From JBDHZK01 sp039811865 (lineage in GTDB: Bacteria; Actinomycetota; Actinomycetes; Propionibacteriales; Propionibacteriaceae): DNA of 5,574 nucleotides. Position 1 is the first letter of the stretch, and every line of letters begins with the position of its first letter. The position numbers and the translations under genes were made by a program. The notes beneath the pieces were generated by a model. That model did no database searches. It saw nothing but the letters and a program-made list of their open reading frames with translations, and was not told the DNA's origin. The stretch is taken from assembly GCA_039811865.1 (NCBI GenBank), contig JBDHZK010000155.1:1-5574 (forward strand). The letters run 5' to 3'. Shown here in pieces: positions 1 to 5,551 of this stretch.

Positions 1-345
1 CGCCTCGGCCTTCAACTCATCGATGTCGAGCGCCTTGACCTGCTCGATCAGCTTCTCGAACTGGGACGAGTTGAGCGCCCCCGCCTCGCGGTACACCAGG
101 TATCCGCCGCGGAAGGCCATCAGCGTCGGAATTGCCTGGATGCCGAGCCCACCGGCGAGATCCGGCTCGGCCTCGGTGTCCAGCTTCGCGAACGCCGCAT
201 CAGGGTGCTTCTCGGCCGCTGCCTCGAAGACCGGCCCGAAGCGTCGGCAGGGCCCACACCAGGCCGCCCAGAAGTCCACGAACACGGTGTCGTTGGCCGA
301 AACGGTCTCGGCGAAGTTGTCCTTGGTCAGTTCGATCGTCGCCAT
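1..345 (-). CDS. trxA: Thioredoxin, 3' end cut by the window edge
   Basis: Small thiol-disulfide oxidoreductase of the cytoplasm that reduces protein disulfides and is itself recharged by thioredoxin reductase. Translation from the ATG at 345 gives 115 residues before the window ends. They start MATIELTKDNF and carry the redox motif WCGPC with catalytic Cys30 and Cys33, preceded by VFVDFWAA. The cis-proline is in AIPT (Pro73). The fold is nearly complete, and the visible tail (LIEQVKALDIDELKAEA) already passes the usual end of a ~107-residue thioredoxin, so probably only a few residues are missing. A good Shine-Dalgarno (GAGAGGAAG) precedes the ATG. It lies 59 nt downstream of the methyltransferase on the same strand and is probably the last gene of the ideR unit. 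It resembles actinobacterial thioredoxins with a short charged C-terminal extension. The family is certain; the gene symbol is a convenience, since actinobacteria carry several thioredoxins. Confidence 0.95.
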   Translation of the reverse strand, partial: MATIELTKDNFAETVSANDTVFVDFWAAWCGPCRRFGPVFEAAAEKHPDAAFAKLDTEAEPDLAGGLGIQAIPTLMAFRGGYLVYREAGALNSSQFEKLIEQVKALDIDELKAEA

Positions 346-404
346 CAGGCTTCCTCTCGTTGCGTTCACTCACCCAACGCCGCGATCCGCTCGCACATTC
401 CGCA

Positions 405-1172
405 CTACTTCAGCGCCACGAAGCGGCGCATCGGAATCGCGACGGCGAACGGGCCCTTGGCGGCCAGCCGGTCCAACAGGTAGCCGATCGCCGCCCCCTT
501 GCGCCTTTGCGGAGTCGTGGGCAGATAGAGGGAGGCGATCAGATCCGTGGCGTCTTGAGGGTCCTCGATCTTGAACCGATAGCACTCGCGGGCGTCCTCC
601 GCCTTGCCCAGCCCCGCCCTGGCCAGGGCCGGGACGTACCCGGTGAACTCGGTGGGCAGTGGAAACTGAGGCGGCGTCTTCAGGTACCGGGTGATCTGCG
701 TGACCACCTCCAGGTCTCCTGGCGACAGGGGACGCAGCGTCGGAGTGGTGAACGCGAAGACTCCGCCGGGACGTAGGACGCGAGCCACCTCGTCGAACAA
801 CCGACTCGTGGGCTGCACGACGACGACGCCGAGCGAGCTGGTCACCGCGTCCACGGATTCGTCGGAGAACGGCAGCGACAGTGCGTCCGCACAAAGCCAC
901 GGGCCGCTCGAGCGCGTCGCGGCCAGCTGCAGCTCGGCTATCGACAGATCGACCCCCACCACGGTGCGTCCCTCGCGGATCAGCTCGCGGTTCATGGCGC
1001 CCGAGCCGCACGCCAAGTCGATGACCAGGTTCGCGCGCGGTGCGACCGAACGCGCCAGCCACCGATAGGGGGTGTGCCCGCCGGCGTAGGAGCGGCCCAG
1101 GACGGCCTCGACAGCGCCCGGCTTCGCCGCGTGAAACGCGGCTAGGTAGTCTCGCCAGCCGAGCCCGCTCAT
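405..1172 (-). CDS. Class I SAM-dependent methyltransferase (Methyltransf_11-like)
   Basis: A 255-residue cytoplasmic enzyme with a Rossmann-fold methyltransferase core. Motif I, VIDLACGSGAM (residues 50-60), binds S-adenosylmethionine. The acidic residue ending strand 2 is Asp75 in VVGVD. CADALSLPF (94-102) is the adenine-side motif, SVDAVTSSLGVV (107-118) is motif IV, and ARVLRPGGVFAFTTP (130-144) is the typical post-core strand. The C-terminal third (about 150-255) is a cap or substrate domain that I cannot assign, so the methyl acceptor is unknown. The ATG at 1172 overlaps the TGA of the upstream gene as ATGA, with AGGA 8 nt ahead, so translation is probably coupled. The frame stays open upstream to 1559, but that stretch is low-complexity Arg/Ala/Gly, lies inside the preceding gene, and lacks family motifs. 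The family assignment is secure. Possible small-molecule, quinone or tRNA targets cannot be separated from sequence. Confidence 0.92.
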   Translation of the reverse strand: MSGLGWRDYLAAFHAAKPGAVEAVLGRSYAGGHTPYRWLARSVAPRANLVIDLACGSGAMNRELIREGRTVVGVDLSIAELQLAATRSSGPWLCADALSLPFSDESVDAVTSSLGVVVVQPTSRLFDEVARVLRPGGVFAFTTPTLRPLSPGDLEVVTQITRYLKTPPQFPLPTEFTGYVPALARAGLGKAEDARECYRFKIEDPQDATDLIASLYLPTTPQRRKGAAIGYLLDRLAAKGPFAVAIPMRRFVALK

Positions 1173-2236
1173 CGCCGCGGTCCTGCCAGCGCGATGCCGA
1201 GGGCACCGGCGACGTCGGCACCCATGTCGCGGATCAGGGTGCCTGGGCCGATGGTGCGTCCGGCAACGGCGGAGACGAGCGCGGACATCCCAGGAAGCGC
1301 CTCGTCCGGGTCGGGAGCGCCCGGTAGCCGATCGCGGTTGAGCGGGTTGGCTCCATCCGGCCAAGGCTGACTGACCCGCTGCCAGGTGCGCAGCCACGCC
1401 TCGGAGATCTCGGTCACCGACGGCACCCCGAAGAAGTGCCCGACCGGCGCGTGGTGCCGCAGCGCCACGACCGCGCTGTCGGCGTACAACAGCGCCAGCC
1501 GGACCCGGGCGTCCAGGTCGAGACGCTGGGCCAGCGTCCCGCGAAGCGCCCACCCGCACGGGTTCGGGCAGGTCTCACCGACGTCCGGACGCGCCCCGGC
1601 AGCGATCGTGGAGTGGTTCATGGCACAGACGGCCAGCGCCGACCCCTGCCGGGAGTGGAACCGGTCGAGGTAGGCGGTGTAGCCGGCTACGTCCCCGCCG
1701 CAGGCGTTCAGGGCGCGCTTCGCGGTGGCGCGCTGCGCGGAGTTGTGCGGGCAATCCGGGTCGTCGCTGCCCCAGCGCTCCCCCACGTACTCGCCCAGCC
1801 GCATCGGGTCGCCCCCGTGACCGAGCGTCGACTCCCAGGCCAGTTGCGGAAGGTACTCGCCGATCAGATGCGCGGTCACCACCACCTGCAGCGGCTCATG
1901 CCGCCGGGCGCGCAGATCCAGGACCTCCAACATGAGCCCATACAGTCCGTCCAGACTGGCCAGTGCACCCCTGACCGGCCCCTTTGGCTCCAGCGGGAAG
2001 CACGCTTGGCCCAGCGCATTGGCCCAGGACGCCTCGGCGAACCCGCGAGCCAACGGGCCGAAGTCTTCGGCGTCCAGATCGAGGACGCGCTTGGCAGCTA
2101 CTGCCGTGTCCCGGGCCCGGCGCAGATGCGCGCTGGCACCCCCGTTGCCGTCCGCTTCGCGCACCTGAGTGTCGAGCAGGGCAGCGACCGCGTCATACCA
2201 GTGACCCCGCAGCAGGGCCTCGATGCCGGTGAGCAT
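1169..2236 (-). CDS. Conserved-looking protein of unknown function, Cys/His-containing, in the ideR operon
   Basis: A 355-residue soluble protein with no signal peptide or membrane segment; I do not recognise the family. The N-terminal part (about 1-110) is helical and rich in Ala, Leu and Asp. A striking central segment follows: AHLIGEYLPQLAWE (122-135), DCPHN (161-165), ACGG (178-181), a YTAYLDRFHSRQGSALAV-type helix, CAMNH (204-208) and CPNPCG (223-228). C162/H164, C179, C204/H208 and C223/C227 could build a metal site, perhaps zinc or iron, but this is inference. The C-terminal third has helical segments (RVRLALLYADSAVVALRHH) and ends in a Gly/Ala-rich tail. The ATG at 2236 is 2 nt after the ideR stop, and the stop overlaps the methyltransferase start by 4 nt, so it is the middle gene of a coupled trio. 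Third-codon-position GC is high, as in its neighbours. The coding call is strong; the function is unknown. Confidence 0.88.
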   Translation of the reverse strand: MLTGIEALLRGHWYDAVAALLDTQVREADGNGGASAHLRRARDTAVAAKRVLDLDAEDFGPLARGFAEASWANALGQACFPLEPKGPVRGALASLDGLYGLMLEVLDLRARRHEPLQVVVTAHLIGEYLPQLAWESTLGHGGDPMRLGEYVGERWGSDDPDCPHNSAQRATAKRALNACGGDVAGYTAYLDRFHSRQGSALAVCAMNHSTIAAGARPDVGETCPNPCGWALRGTLAQRLDLDARVRLALLYADSAVVALRHHAPVGHFFGVPSVTEISEAWLRTWQRVSQPWPDGANPLNRDRLPGAPDPDEALPGMSALVSAVAGRTIGPGTLIRDMGADVAGALGIALAGPRR

Positions 2237-2238
2237 GC

Positions 2239-2931
2239 TCAGCGCCCGGCGACAAAGACGTGATCGGCGACCCGCGACTCAACCACGAAAGCGTCCCCGT
2301 GCGGACCCACCAGTCGTACCCCCGCCGCCACCCTTCGCGCGACCACGTGCGCGCCAGGCCGGACGTCGCACTCGGCCAGCAGCGTCAACAACTCGGCGTC
2401 GGCCTGAATGGCCTCCCCGAGCCGTCGCACCTCGACGCCCAGGTCGCCCTCGCCCGGCAGCACCTGCGCCAACGAGACCACTCCGTCTCGGAACTCCGGT
2501 GCCGGCCGGGCCACGCCGAGTTCGTCGAGCCCGGGAATCGGATTGCCGTACGGCGATTCCAGCGCGCTCGGCAGCAGGCCGACGAGCTTGCGCTCCACCT
2601 CCTCGGAGATCACGTGCTCCCAGCGGCAGGCTTCGTCGTGCAGCAATTCCCAGTCCAAACCGATGACGTCCAACAAGAGCCGCTCGGCCAGGCGATGCTT
2701 GCGCATCACCCGCATGGCCAACCGATGCCCGGTCGGGGTGAGTTCGATCCGCCGGTCGTCGTGGAGCGTCAGCAAGCCGGCGCGCTCCATTCGAGCCACC
2801 GTTTGGCTCACCGTGGGACCACTTTGGTGCAGGCGTTCGGCGATCCGGGCCCGCAGCGGCACCACGCCTTCCTCGCCCAGCTCGTAGATGGTGCGCAAGA
2901 ACATTTCGGTGGTGTCGATCAGTTCGCTCAT
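2239..2931 (-). CDS. ideR: Iron-dependent transcriptional repressor, IdeR/DtxR family
   Basis: A 230-residue metal-activated DNA-binding repressor. In this family Fe(II) binding drives dimerisation and binding to iron boxes ahead of siderophore, uptake and storage genes. Residues 1-73 are the winged helix, with recognition helix SGPTVSQTVARMERAGL (37-53). Residues 74-140 form the dimer/metal domain and about 150-230 the SH3-like domain. Every metal ligand known from DtxR is at its canonical position: Met10, Cys102, Glu105 and His106 for the primary site, and His79, Glu83 and His98 for the ancillary site. The SH3-domain pair appears as E173 and Q176 in LGEAIQ. GNPIPGLDELGV (129-140) is the family hallmark. 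The ATG at 2931 follows a strong GGGAGGTG ribosome site (2936-2943). It is the first gene of the minus-strand unit and divergent from pdxH. I see no iron box in its own upstream region, so autoregulation is not supported. The intact Cys102 and ancillary site favour an IdeR-like iron sensor over MntR. Confidence 0.96.
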   Translation of the reverse strand: MSELIDTTEMFLRTIYELGEEGVVPLRARIAERLHQSGPTVSQTVARMERAGLLTLHDDRRIELTPTGHRLAMRVMRKHRLAERLLLDVIGLDWELLHDEACRWEHVISEEVERKLVGLLPSALESPYGNPIPGLDELGVARPAPEFRDGVVSLAQVLPGEGDLGVEVRRLGEAIQADAELLTLLAECDVRPGAHVVARRVAAGVRLVGPHGDAFVVESRVADHVFVAGR

Positions 2932-2964
2932 CCGACACCTCCCACTAAGCGCTCGACGCGACCG

Positions 2965-2970
2965 ACCCTA
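2965..2970 (-). promoter_or_regulatory. Probable -10 element of the ideR promoter
   Basis: Read on the minus strand the hexamer is TAGGGT, matching the actinobacterial TANNNT form of the sigma-70 -10 box. A start about 7 nt downstream would give a 5' leader of roughly 25-30 nt carrying the GGGAGGTG ribosome site at 2936-2943. No convincing -35 box is seen 17-18 nt upstream, which is common in high-GC actinobacteria. This is a single short match and so remains inference. Confidence 0.45.
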
Positions 2971-3026
2971 ATGCCCCGGCCGTCCGCTTGGGCATACCCG
3001 CGGGCGTTGGGTTGCCAAGGCTGCGG

Positions 3027-3032
3027 CAGACT
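3027..3032 (+). promoter_or_regulatory. Possible -10 element of pdxH, leaderless spacing
   Basis: The hexamer CAGACT fits the weak (C/T)ANNNT form and ends exactly 6 nt before the pdxH ATG at 3039. The first transcribed base would then be at or next to the start codon. No Shine-Dalgarno is visible ahead of that ATG, which agrees with leaderless expression. The match lacks the consensus first T, so confidence is low. Confidence 0.35.
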
Positions 3033-3038
3033 GAGCCG

Positions 3039-3698
3039 ATGAGCCCCGATCTCGCCCGCGAGCGCGTTGACTACCAAAACCCCCACCTACTTGAGGACCA
3101 GGTGCCCTTAGACCCGGTCGAGCTGCTCCGCGCCTGGCTGGACGACGCCTTCGCCGCGAAGGAGCAGGGACTGATCACCGAGCCGTCCGCGGTCACGGTG
3201 GCGACGGCCCGGCAGCTTCCAAATGGGTCCTGGCAGCCGACCGCGCGCATCGTGTTGCTGAAAGCCATCGACGATGGGCTCGTCTTCTTCACCAACTACA
3301 ACTCCGCCAAGGGCAGCGATCTCGCGGCAAATCCTTACGCAACCTTGCTGGCCTACTGGGGCCCGCTGTTCCGACAGGTCCGGGTCGAGGGGACGGTGGC
3401 TCCGGTGAGCGCCGCCGAGTCGGACGCCTACTTCGACCTCCGGCCTCGAGGGGCTCAACTCGGAGCGTGGGCGTCCGAACAATCCTCGAAAGTCAGTGGG
3501 CTCGAGCAACTGATCGCCGAGTACGCCGCCGCGCAGGACCGGTTTGCTGCCGACGTCCCGCGGCCGCCGCACTGGGGCGGCTACCGGCTCACCCCGCAGC
3601 GCTGGGAGTTCTGGGTGGGCCAACCGAGCCGGATGCACGACCGCGTCGTCTACTCGCCGTCCGACGGCGGGTGGTCGATCGGCCGGCTCGCACCCTGA
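3039..3698 (+). CDS. pdxH: Pyridoxine/pyridoxamine 5'-phosphate oxidase
   Basis: A 219-residue FMN enzyme that oxidises pyridoxamine or pyridoxine 5'-phosphate to PLP with O2 as acceptor; acts as a cytoplasmic homodimer. The FMN/phosphate motif RIVLLK (70-75) is followed by FFTNYNSAKG (83-92), then FRQVRVEG (111-118). YFDLRPRGAQLGAWASEQS (131-149) contains Tyr131 and Arg135, matching E. coli Tyr129 and Arg133. The ending WGGYRLTPQRWEFW (179-192) plus SRMHDR has Arg198 and His200 equivalent to E. coli Arg197 and His199. E. coli Ser137 is Ala here, as in actinobacterial relatives. Length is normal. A start at 3039 gives the usual family N-terminus. The frame is open back to a TTG at 2988, but those 17 residues have no family character. 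It is divergent from ideR and its last 49 bp overlap the convergent acVLRF1 gene. Identification is secure. Confidence 0.97.
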   Translation: MSPDLARERVDYQNPHLLEDQVPLDPVELLRAWLDDAFAAKEQGLITEPSAVTVATARQLPNGSWQPTARIVLLKAIDDGLVFFTNYNSAKGSDLAANPYATLLAYWGPLFRQVRVEGTVAPVSAAESDAYFDLRPRGAQLGAWASEQSSKVSGLEQLIAEYAAAQDRFAADVPRPPHWGGYRLTPQRWEFWVGQPSRMHDRVVYSPSDGGWSIGRLAP

Positions 3699-4354
3699 CC
3701 CAACTGCTGAGCAGCCGTGTTCAACGAGATGGTGACGGCGCGGAACTGGTCTGCGAAGGCCACCAAAACGGCCCGGTTCGGATCGGCGACCGGCAAGACC
3801 GGACGCCCGGCCAGCACCCAGGCCTGCTGCACTCGGCTCAGCCGCGGATCGGCCAAGACGGCGGTCACCGCACCCTTGTCCCCACCGGCCACCACGAAGT
3901 CGCCGGGGTCGTCCCCGAGGATCGCGGCCACCGTGTCGGCGGCCGCTGAGTAGGCGCGATGCGCCTGGTGCTCACGGCGCCGGGCGTAGCGCTGCTGCGA
4001 CCAGCCGCCCGCCTTCGTCCGACCCTGGACATGGCGCGCACCGACCTTGGCCGCCGCCAACTCCGACCCCACGAAACGGCCCACCGCGAAGCCACCCTTG
4101 CGCACCAGCACCGCCCCGACCCTCCTAGGGGCAACCAGGTACGCCAGCACGGCTTCCCGGACGGCACCGTCGGGCGGTGGGATCAGCGGTTCCCAGCCCA
4201 GCCGGATCTCGGCTCGGGCTCCATCCGCCCCGGCGACCACCAGCAGGTTGCCGTCGAGCGAGTCGGGGGTGGCGCCATGAGCCTCGTCGAAGCGCCGCAA
4301 CCAGCCGGCCAGCCGTTGTGGAGCGACCGAGATAACTCGACCGTTGCCGGCCAC
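3650..4354 (-). CDS. acVLRF1-type peptidyl-tRNA hydrolase / release-factor homologue
   Basis: A 234-residue protein matching the actinobacterial/chloroflexal VLRF1 family, related to the eukaryotic Vms1/ANKZF1 release factors that cleave nascent chains from tRNA on stalled 60S subunits. It starts VAGNGRVISVAPQRLAGWLRRF, typical of the family. A beta-rich eRF1-like domain follows, with VGAVLVRKGGFAVGRFVG (79-96). The signature GGWSQQRYARRR spans 116-127, where Gln120 or Gln121 is the likely counterpart of the catalytic Gln in GGQ-type and Vms1 loops. The C-terminal half (about 137-215) has FVVAGGDKGAV (153-163) and an L..RPVLPVADP segment. The GTG at 4354 lies 2 nt after the stop of the upstream surface-protein gene (TGA-GG-GTG), suggesting termination-reinitiation. 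The frame is open to 4936, but that part is antisense-like Arg/Gly/Pro sequence inside the upstream gene. Its 3' end overlaps pdxH by 49 bp. Substrate is inferred from the family; the bacterial members are little tested. Confidence 0.88.
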   Translation of the reverse strand: MAGNGRVISVAPQRLAGWLRRFDEAHGATPDSLDGNLLVVAGADGARAEIRLGWEPLIPPPDGAVREAVLAYLVAPRRVGAVLVRKGGFAVGRFVGSELAAAKVGARHVQGRTKAGGWSQQRYARRREHQAHRAYSAAADTVAAILGDDPGDFVVAGGDKGAVTAVLADPRLSRVQQAWVLAGRPVLPVADPNRAVLVAFADQFRAVTISLNTAAQQLGQGASRPIDHPPSDGE

Positions 4355-4356
4355 CC

Positions 4357-5340
4357 TCAGGAGCGCCTGAAATAGACGACCAGGCCAGCCGCCAGGGCCA
4401 GCGCCCCGGCGCCCAGCAACGCCCACACGACACCGTTGTTGGCCGGCGTCGAGGTCGGCTGGGTGGGATCCGGGGTCGCCGAAGCGCTGGGCTGCCCACT
4501 GGCCGGTGTCGACGGCGCGGTCGTGGTCGCCGACGGGGGCGGCGCGCTGGGGAGAGGGACCTTGTACACCTTCGAGTCCACCCCCAGCGTCCCGACCAGG
4601 AGACCGCCCCGATCGAGCGAGGTGGTCAGGGCCTCGCCCGCCATCGCGCCGCCCAGCGCGGCCTGGGAAGTCACCACGTACGTGGCCGGGTCGAGCACCA
4701 CAACGCTGGCGGACGTCCGCAACGCCATCCGGCCATCGATCAGGAACGTGGCGTCCGTCACGCCTGCCGGGGCGCGGCCGACCTCGATCAGGCGGTTCTT
4801 GCCGTCGCCCAAGGGCGACGGGGAAGCGTAGATATGCCCCTGTGGGGACTCTTTGGTCACGATGAAGATGCGCCCGGTCGGGCTGACCAGCATGGCGGCC
4901 GCATCCCGGGGACCGTTCGGGTACACGAAGTCCCATTGCGTGAAGTTGGCCCCCCGCGTGCGCGGCTCGGAGTCGTCCAGTCGGTAGACGCTGACGTGAT
5001 CGCGCTGCGCTTTGGCGTCCCCGATGTCGCCGACGAACACCTTCTCTCCGCGTAGCGAGACGGCCTGCGCGTCCACCAGGTTGGCATCGAACAGGACGCG
5101 ACCCTCAGTGGAACCGTCCGGCTTGATCGCGTACACGATCCCGTCCCCGGCCCCGGCCTGGACCGCCCAATAGACGCCCCGATCGGTGTTCACGGCGAGC
5201 CCGGCGGCGCGGCTGATCCGATTGTCACGTAGGACGAACGCGACCGTGTCGGCATGGGCGAGCGCGCCGGAGGTGAAGGCCAGCAGCGCCCCCGAAACCA
5301 GCGCGGCCGAGCCGCGCCGCACCGATCGCCGCAACGACAT
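4357..5340 (-). CDS. Exported, membrane-anchored probable beta-propeller protein
   Basis: A 327-residue surface protein. The N-terminus MSLRRSVRRG is basic, followed by a hydrophobic core (about 11-28) and an AHA/DT signal-peptidase I site near residue 30. Residues 31-262 repeat short beta-strand blades such as GVYWAVQ, GIVYAIKPDG, KVFVGDIGDAKAQRDHVSVY, GRIFIVTKE and GGLLVGTL. They resemble actinobacterial secreted proteins with IGDN..R....YR and YP.GP.DAEALL motifs, here IGDAKAQRDHVSVYR (106-120) and YPNGPRDAAAML (140-151). Residues 264-300 are a Pro/Ser/Thr stalk. Residues 304-324 form a transmembrane helix, followed by FRRS. No LPXTG precedes the helix, so sortase attachment is unlikely. 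The ribosome site AAGGAG (5348-5353) stands 7 nt before the ATG. It is first in a two-gene unit with the acVLRF1 gene. The ligand or activity is unknown; the propeller fold is inferred from strand periodicity. Confidence 0.88.
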   Translation of the reverse strand: MSLRRSVRRGSAALVSGALLAFTSGALAHADTVAFVLRDNRISRAAGLAVNTDRGVYWAVQAGAGDGIVYAIKPDGSTEGRVLFDANLVDAQAVSLRGEKVFVGDIGDAKAQRDHVSVYRLDDSEPRTRGANFTQWDFVYPNGPRDAAAMLVSPTGRIFIVTKESPQGHIYASPSPLGDGKNRLIEVGRAPAGVTDATFLIDGRMALRTSASVVVLDPATYVVTSQAALGGAMAGEALTTSLDRGGLLVGTLGVDSKVYKVPLPSAPPPSATTTAPSTPASGQPSASATPDPTQPTSTPANNGVVWALLGAGALALAAGLVVYFRRS

Positions 5341-5358
5341 AACCGGACTCCTTCAGGG

Positions 5359-5408
5359 GGTTGCCTGCGGGCAGACTACGCGATTGCCCAGCCGTAAAGG
5401 CGGCAACC
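5359..5408. repeat. Overlapping inverted repeats with a shared arm
   Basis: GGTTGCC at 5359-5365 is the exact inverted complement of GGCAACC at 5402-5408. TTGCC at 5384-5388 can also pair with GGCAA at 5402-5406, so two foldings compete for one arm. A small GCCG/CGGC hairpin lies at 5391-5404. There is no T-run, so it is not a classic intrinsic terminator. It sits between the small membrane-peptide gene and the surface-protein gene, overlapping the latter's promoter. Stems are short and could be chance in GC-rich DNA. Confidence 0.3.
5373..5378 (-). promoter_or_regulatory. Probable -10 element for the surface-protein/acVLRF1 unit
   Basis: On the minus strand the hexamer is TAGTCT, a good TANNNT -10 box. 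Transcription from about 5366 would give a leader of some 26 nt containing the AAGGAG site at 5348-5353. The -35 region is not recognisable. Position and leader length fit well, but no independent evidence is available from sequence. Confidence 0.45.
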
Positions 5409-5427
5409 AAGCGGGGCGGGTGCGCGG

Positions 5428-5517
5428 CTAGAAGCCGAAGAAGGCCCCCAGCGCCACCAGGACGATCAGCAACAGCAGGACGCCGGTGACGATCAGGCGG
5501 CGTGAGCGGGGGTCCAC
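5428..5517 (-). CDS. Small single-pass membrane protein, 29 residues
   Basis: A very short reading frame, GTG at 5517 to TAG at 5428. It begins with a basic cytoplasmic stretch (VDPRSRRL, first codon read as Met) and continues as an unbroken hydrophobic run, IVTGVLLLLIVLVALGAFFGF (9-29), long enough for one transmembrane helix. Positive residues only at the N-terminus predict N-in topology. An in-frame TAG lies four codons upstream, so the frame is closed and the GTG is the best start. No Shine-Dalgarno is seen, but a TAGATT box ends 6 nt before the GTG, as expected of a leaderless mRNA. The MDPRSRRL-plus-helix layout recalls small actinobacterial membrane proteins of unknown role. It lies 87 nt upstream of the surface-protein gene on the same strand. 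Function is unknown; the coding call rests on architecture and promoter spacing. Confidence 0.65.
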   Translation of the reverse strand: MDPRSRRLIVTGVLLLLIVLVALGAFFGF

Positions 5518-5523
5518 ACGCCC

Positions 5524-5529
5524 AATCTA
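5524..5529 (-). promoter_or_regulatory. Probable -10 element of the small membrane-protein gene, leaderless spacing
   Basis: The minus-strand hexamer TAGATT matches TANNNT and is followed by exactly 6 nt before the GTG at 5517, placing the transcription start at or beside the start codon. The absence of a ribosome-binding site at this gene agrees with a leaderless transcript. No clear -35 box is seen. Confidence 0.5.
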
Positions 5530-5551
5530 TGGCTGGGCTCCAACGCATTCC

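Noticed and set aside
346..404. Terminator or promoter between the methyltransferase and thioredoxin genes
   Set aside because: Only a 5-bp GCGTT/AACGC stem (362-366 with 376-380) with a 9-nt loop and no T-run is present, and no convincing -10 box was found.
370..1221. Minus-strand frame of 283 residues over the methyltransferase
   Set aside because: It is out of frame with the SAM-binding motifs and is almost entirely Arg/Gly/Ala low complexity.
1173..1559. N-terminal extension of the methyltransferase
   Set aside because: The extension overlaps the upstream gene and is Arg-rich with no family motif; the ATG at 1172 has a good ribosome site and an ATGA overlap.
1436..2263. Long open plus-strand frame antisense to the 355-residue protein
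   Set aside because: It is a GC-bias shadow: Arg/Pro/Gln-rich, with no recognisable motifs, opposite a gene with coupled junctions.
2988..3038. TTG start extending PdxH by 17 residues
   Set aside because: The added residues have no similarity to PdxH N-termini; the ATG at 3039 gives the normal length.
2932..3038. IdeR iron box between ideR and pdxH
   Set aside because: No 19-bp TTAGGTTAGGCTAACCTAA-like palindrome is visible here or in the other gaps between genes.
2260..3042. Long plus-strand frame antisense to ideR
   Set aside because: It mirrors a gene with all DtxR metal ligands in place; its own translation has no domain character.
3703..3715. CTGCT-G-AGCAG palindrome as a pdxH terminator
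   Set aside because: The single-base centre cannot form a hairpin loop, there is no T-run, and it lies inside the opposing coding sequence.
4355..4936. N-terminal extension of the acVLRF1 protein
   Set aside because: It runs through the surface-protein gene with low-complexity content; the family N-terminus begins right after the GTG at 4354.
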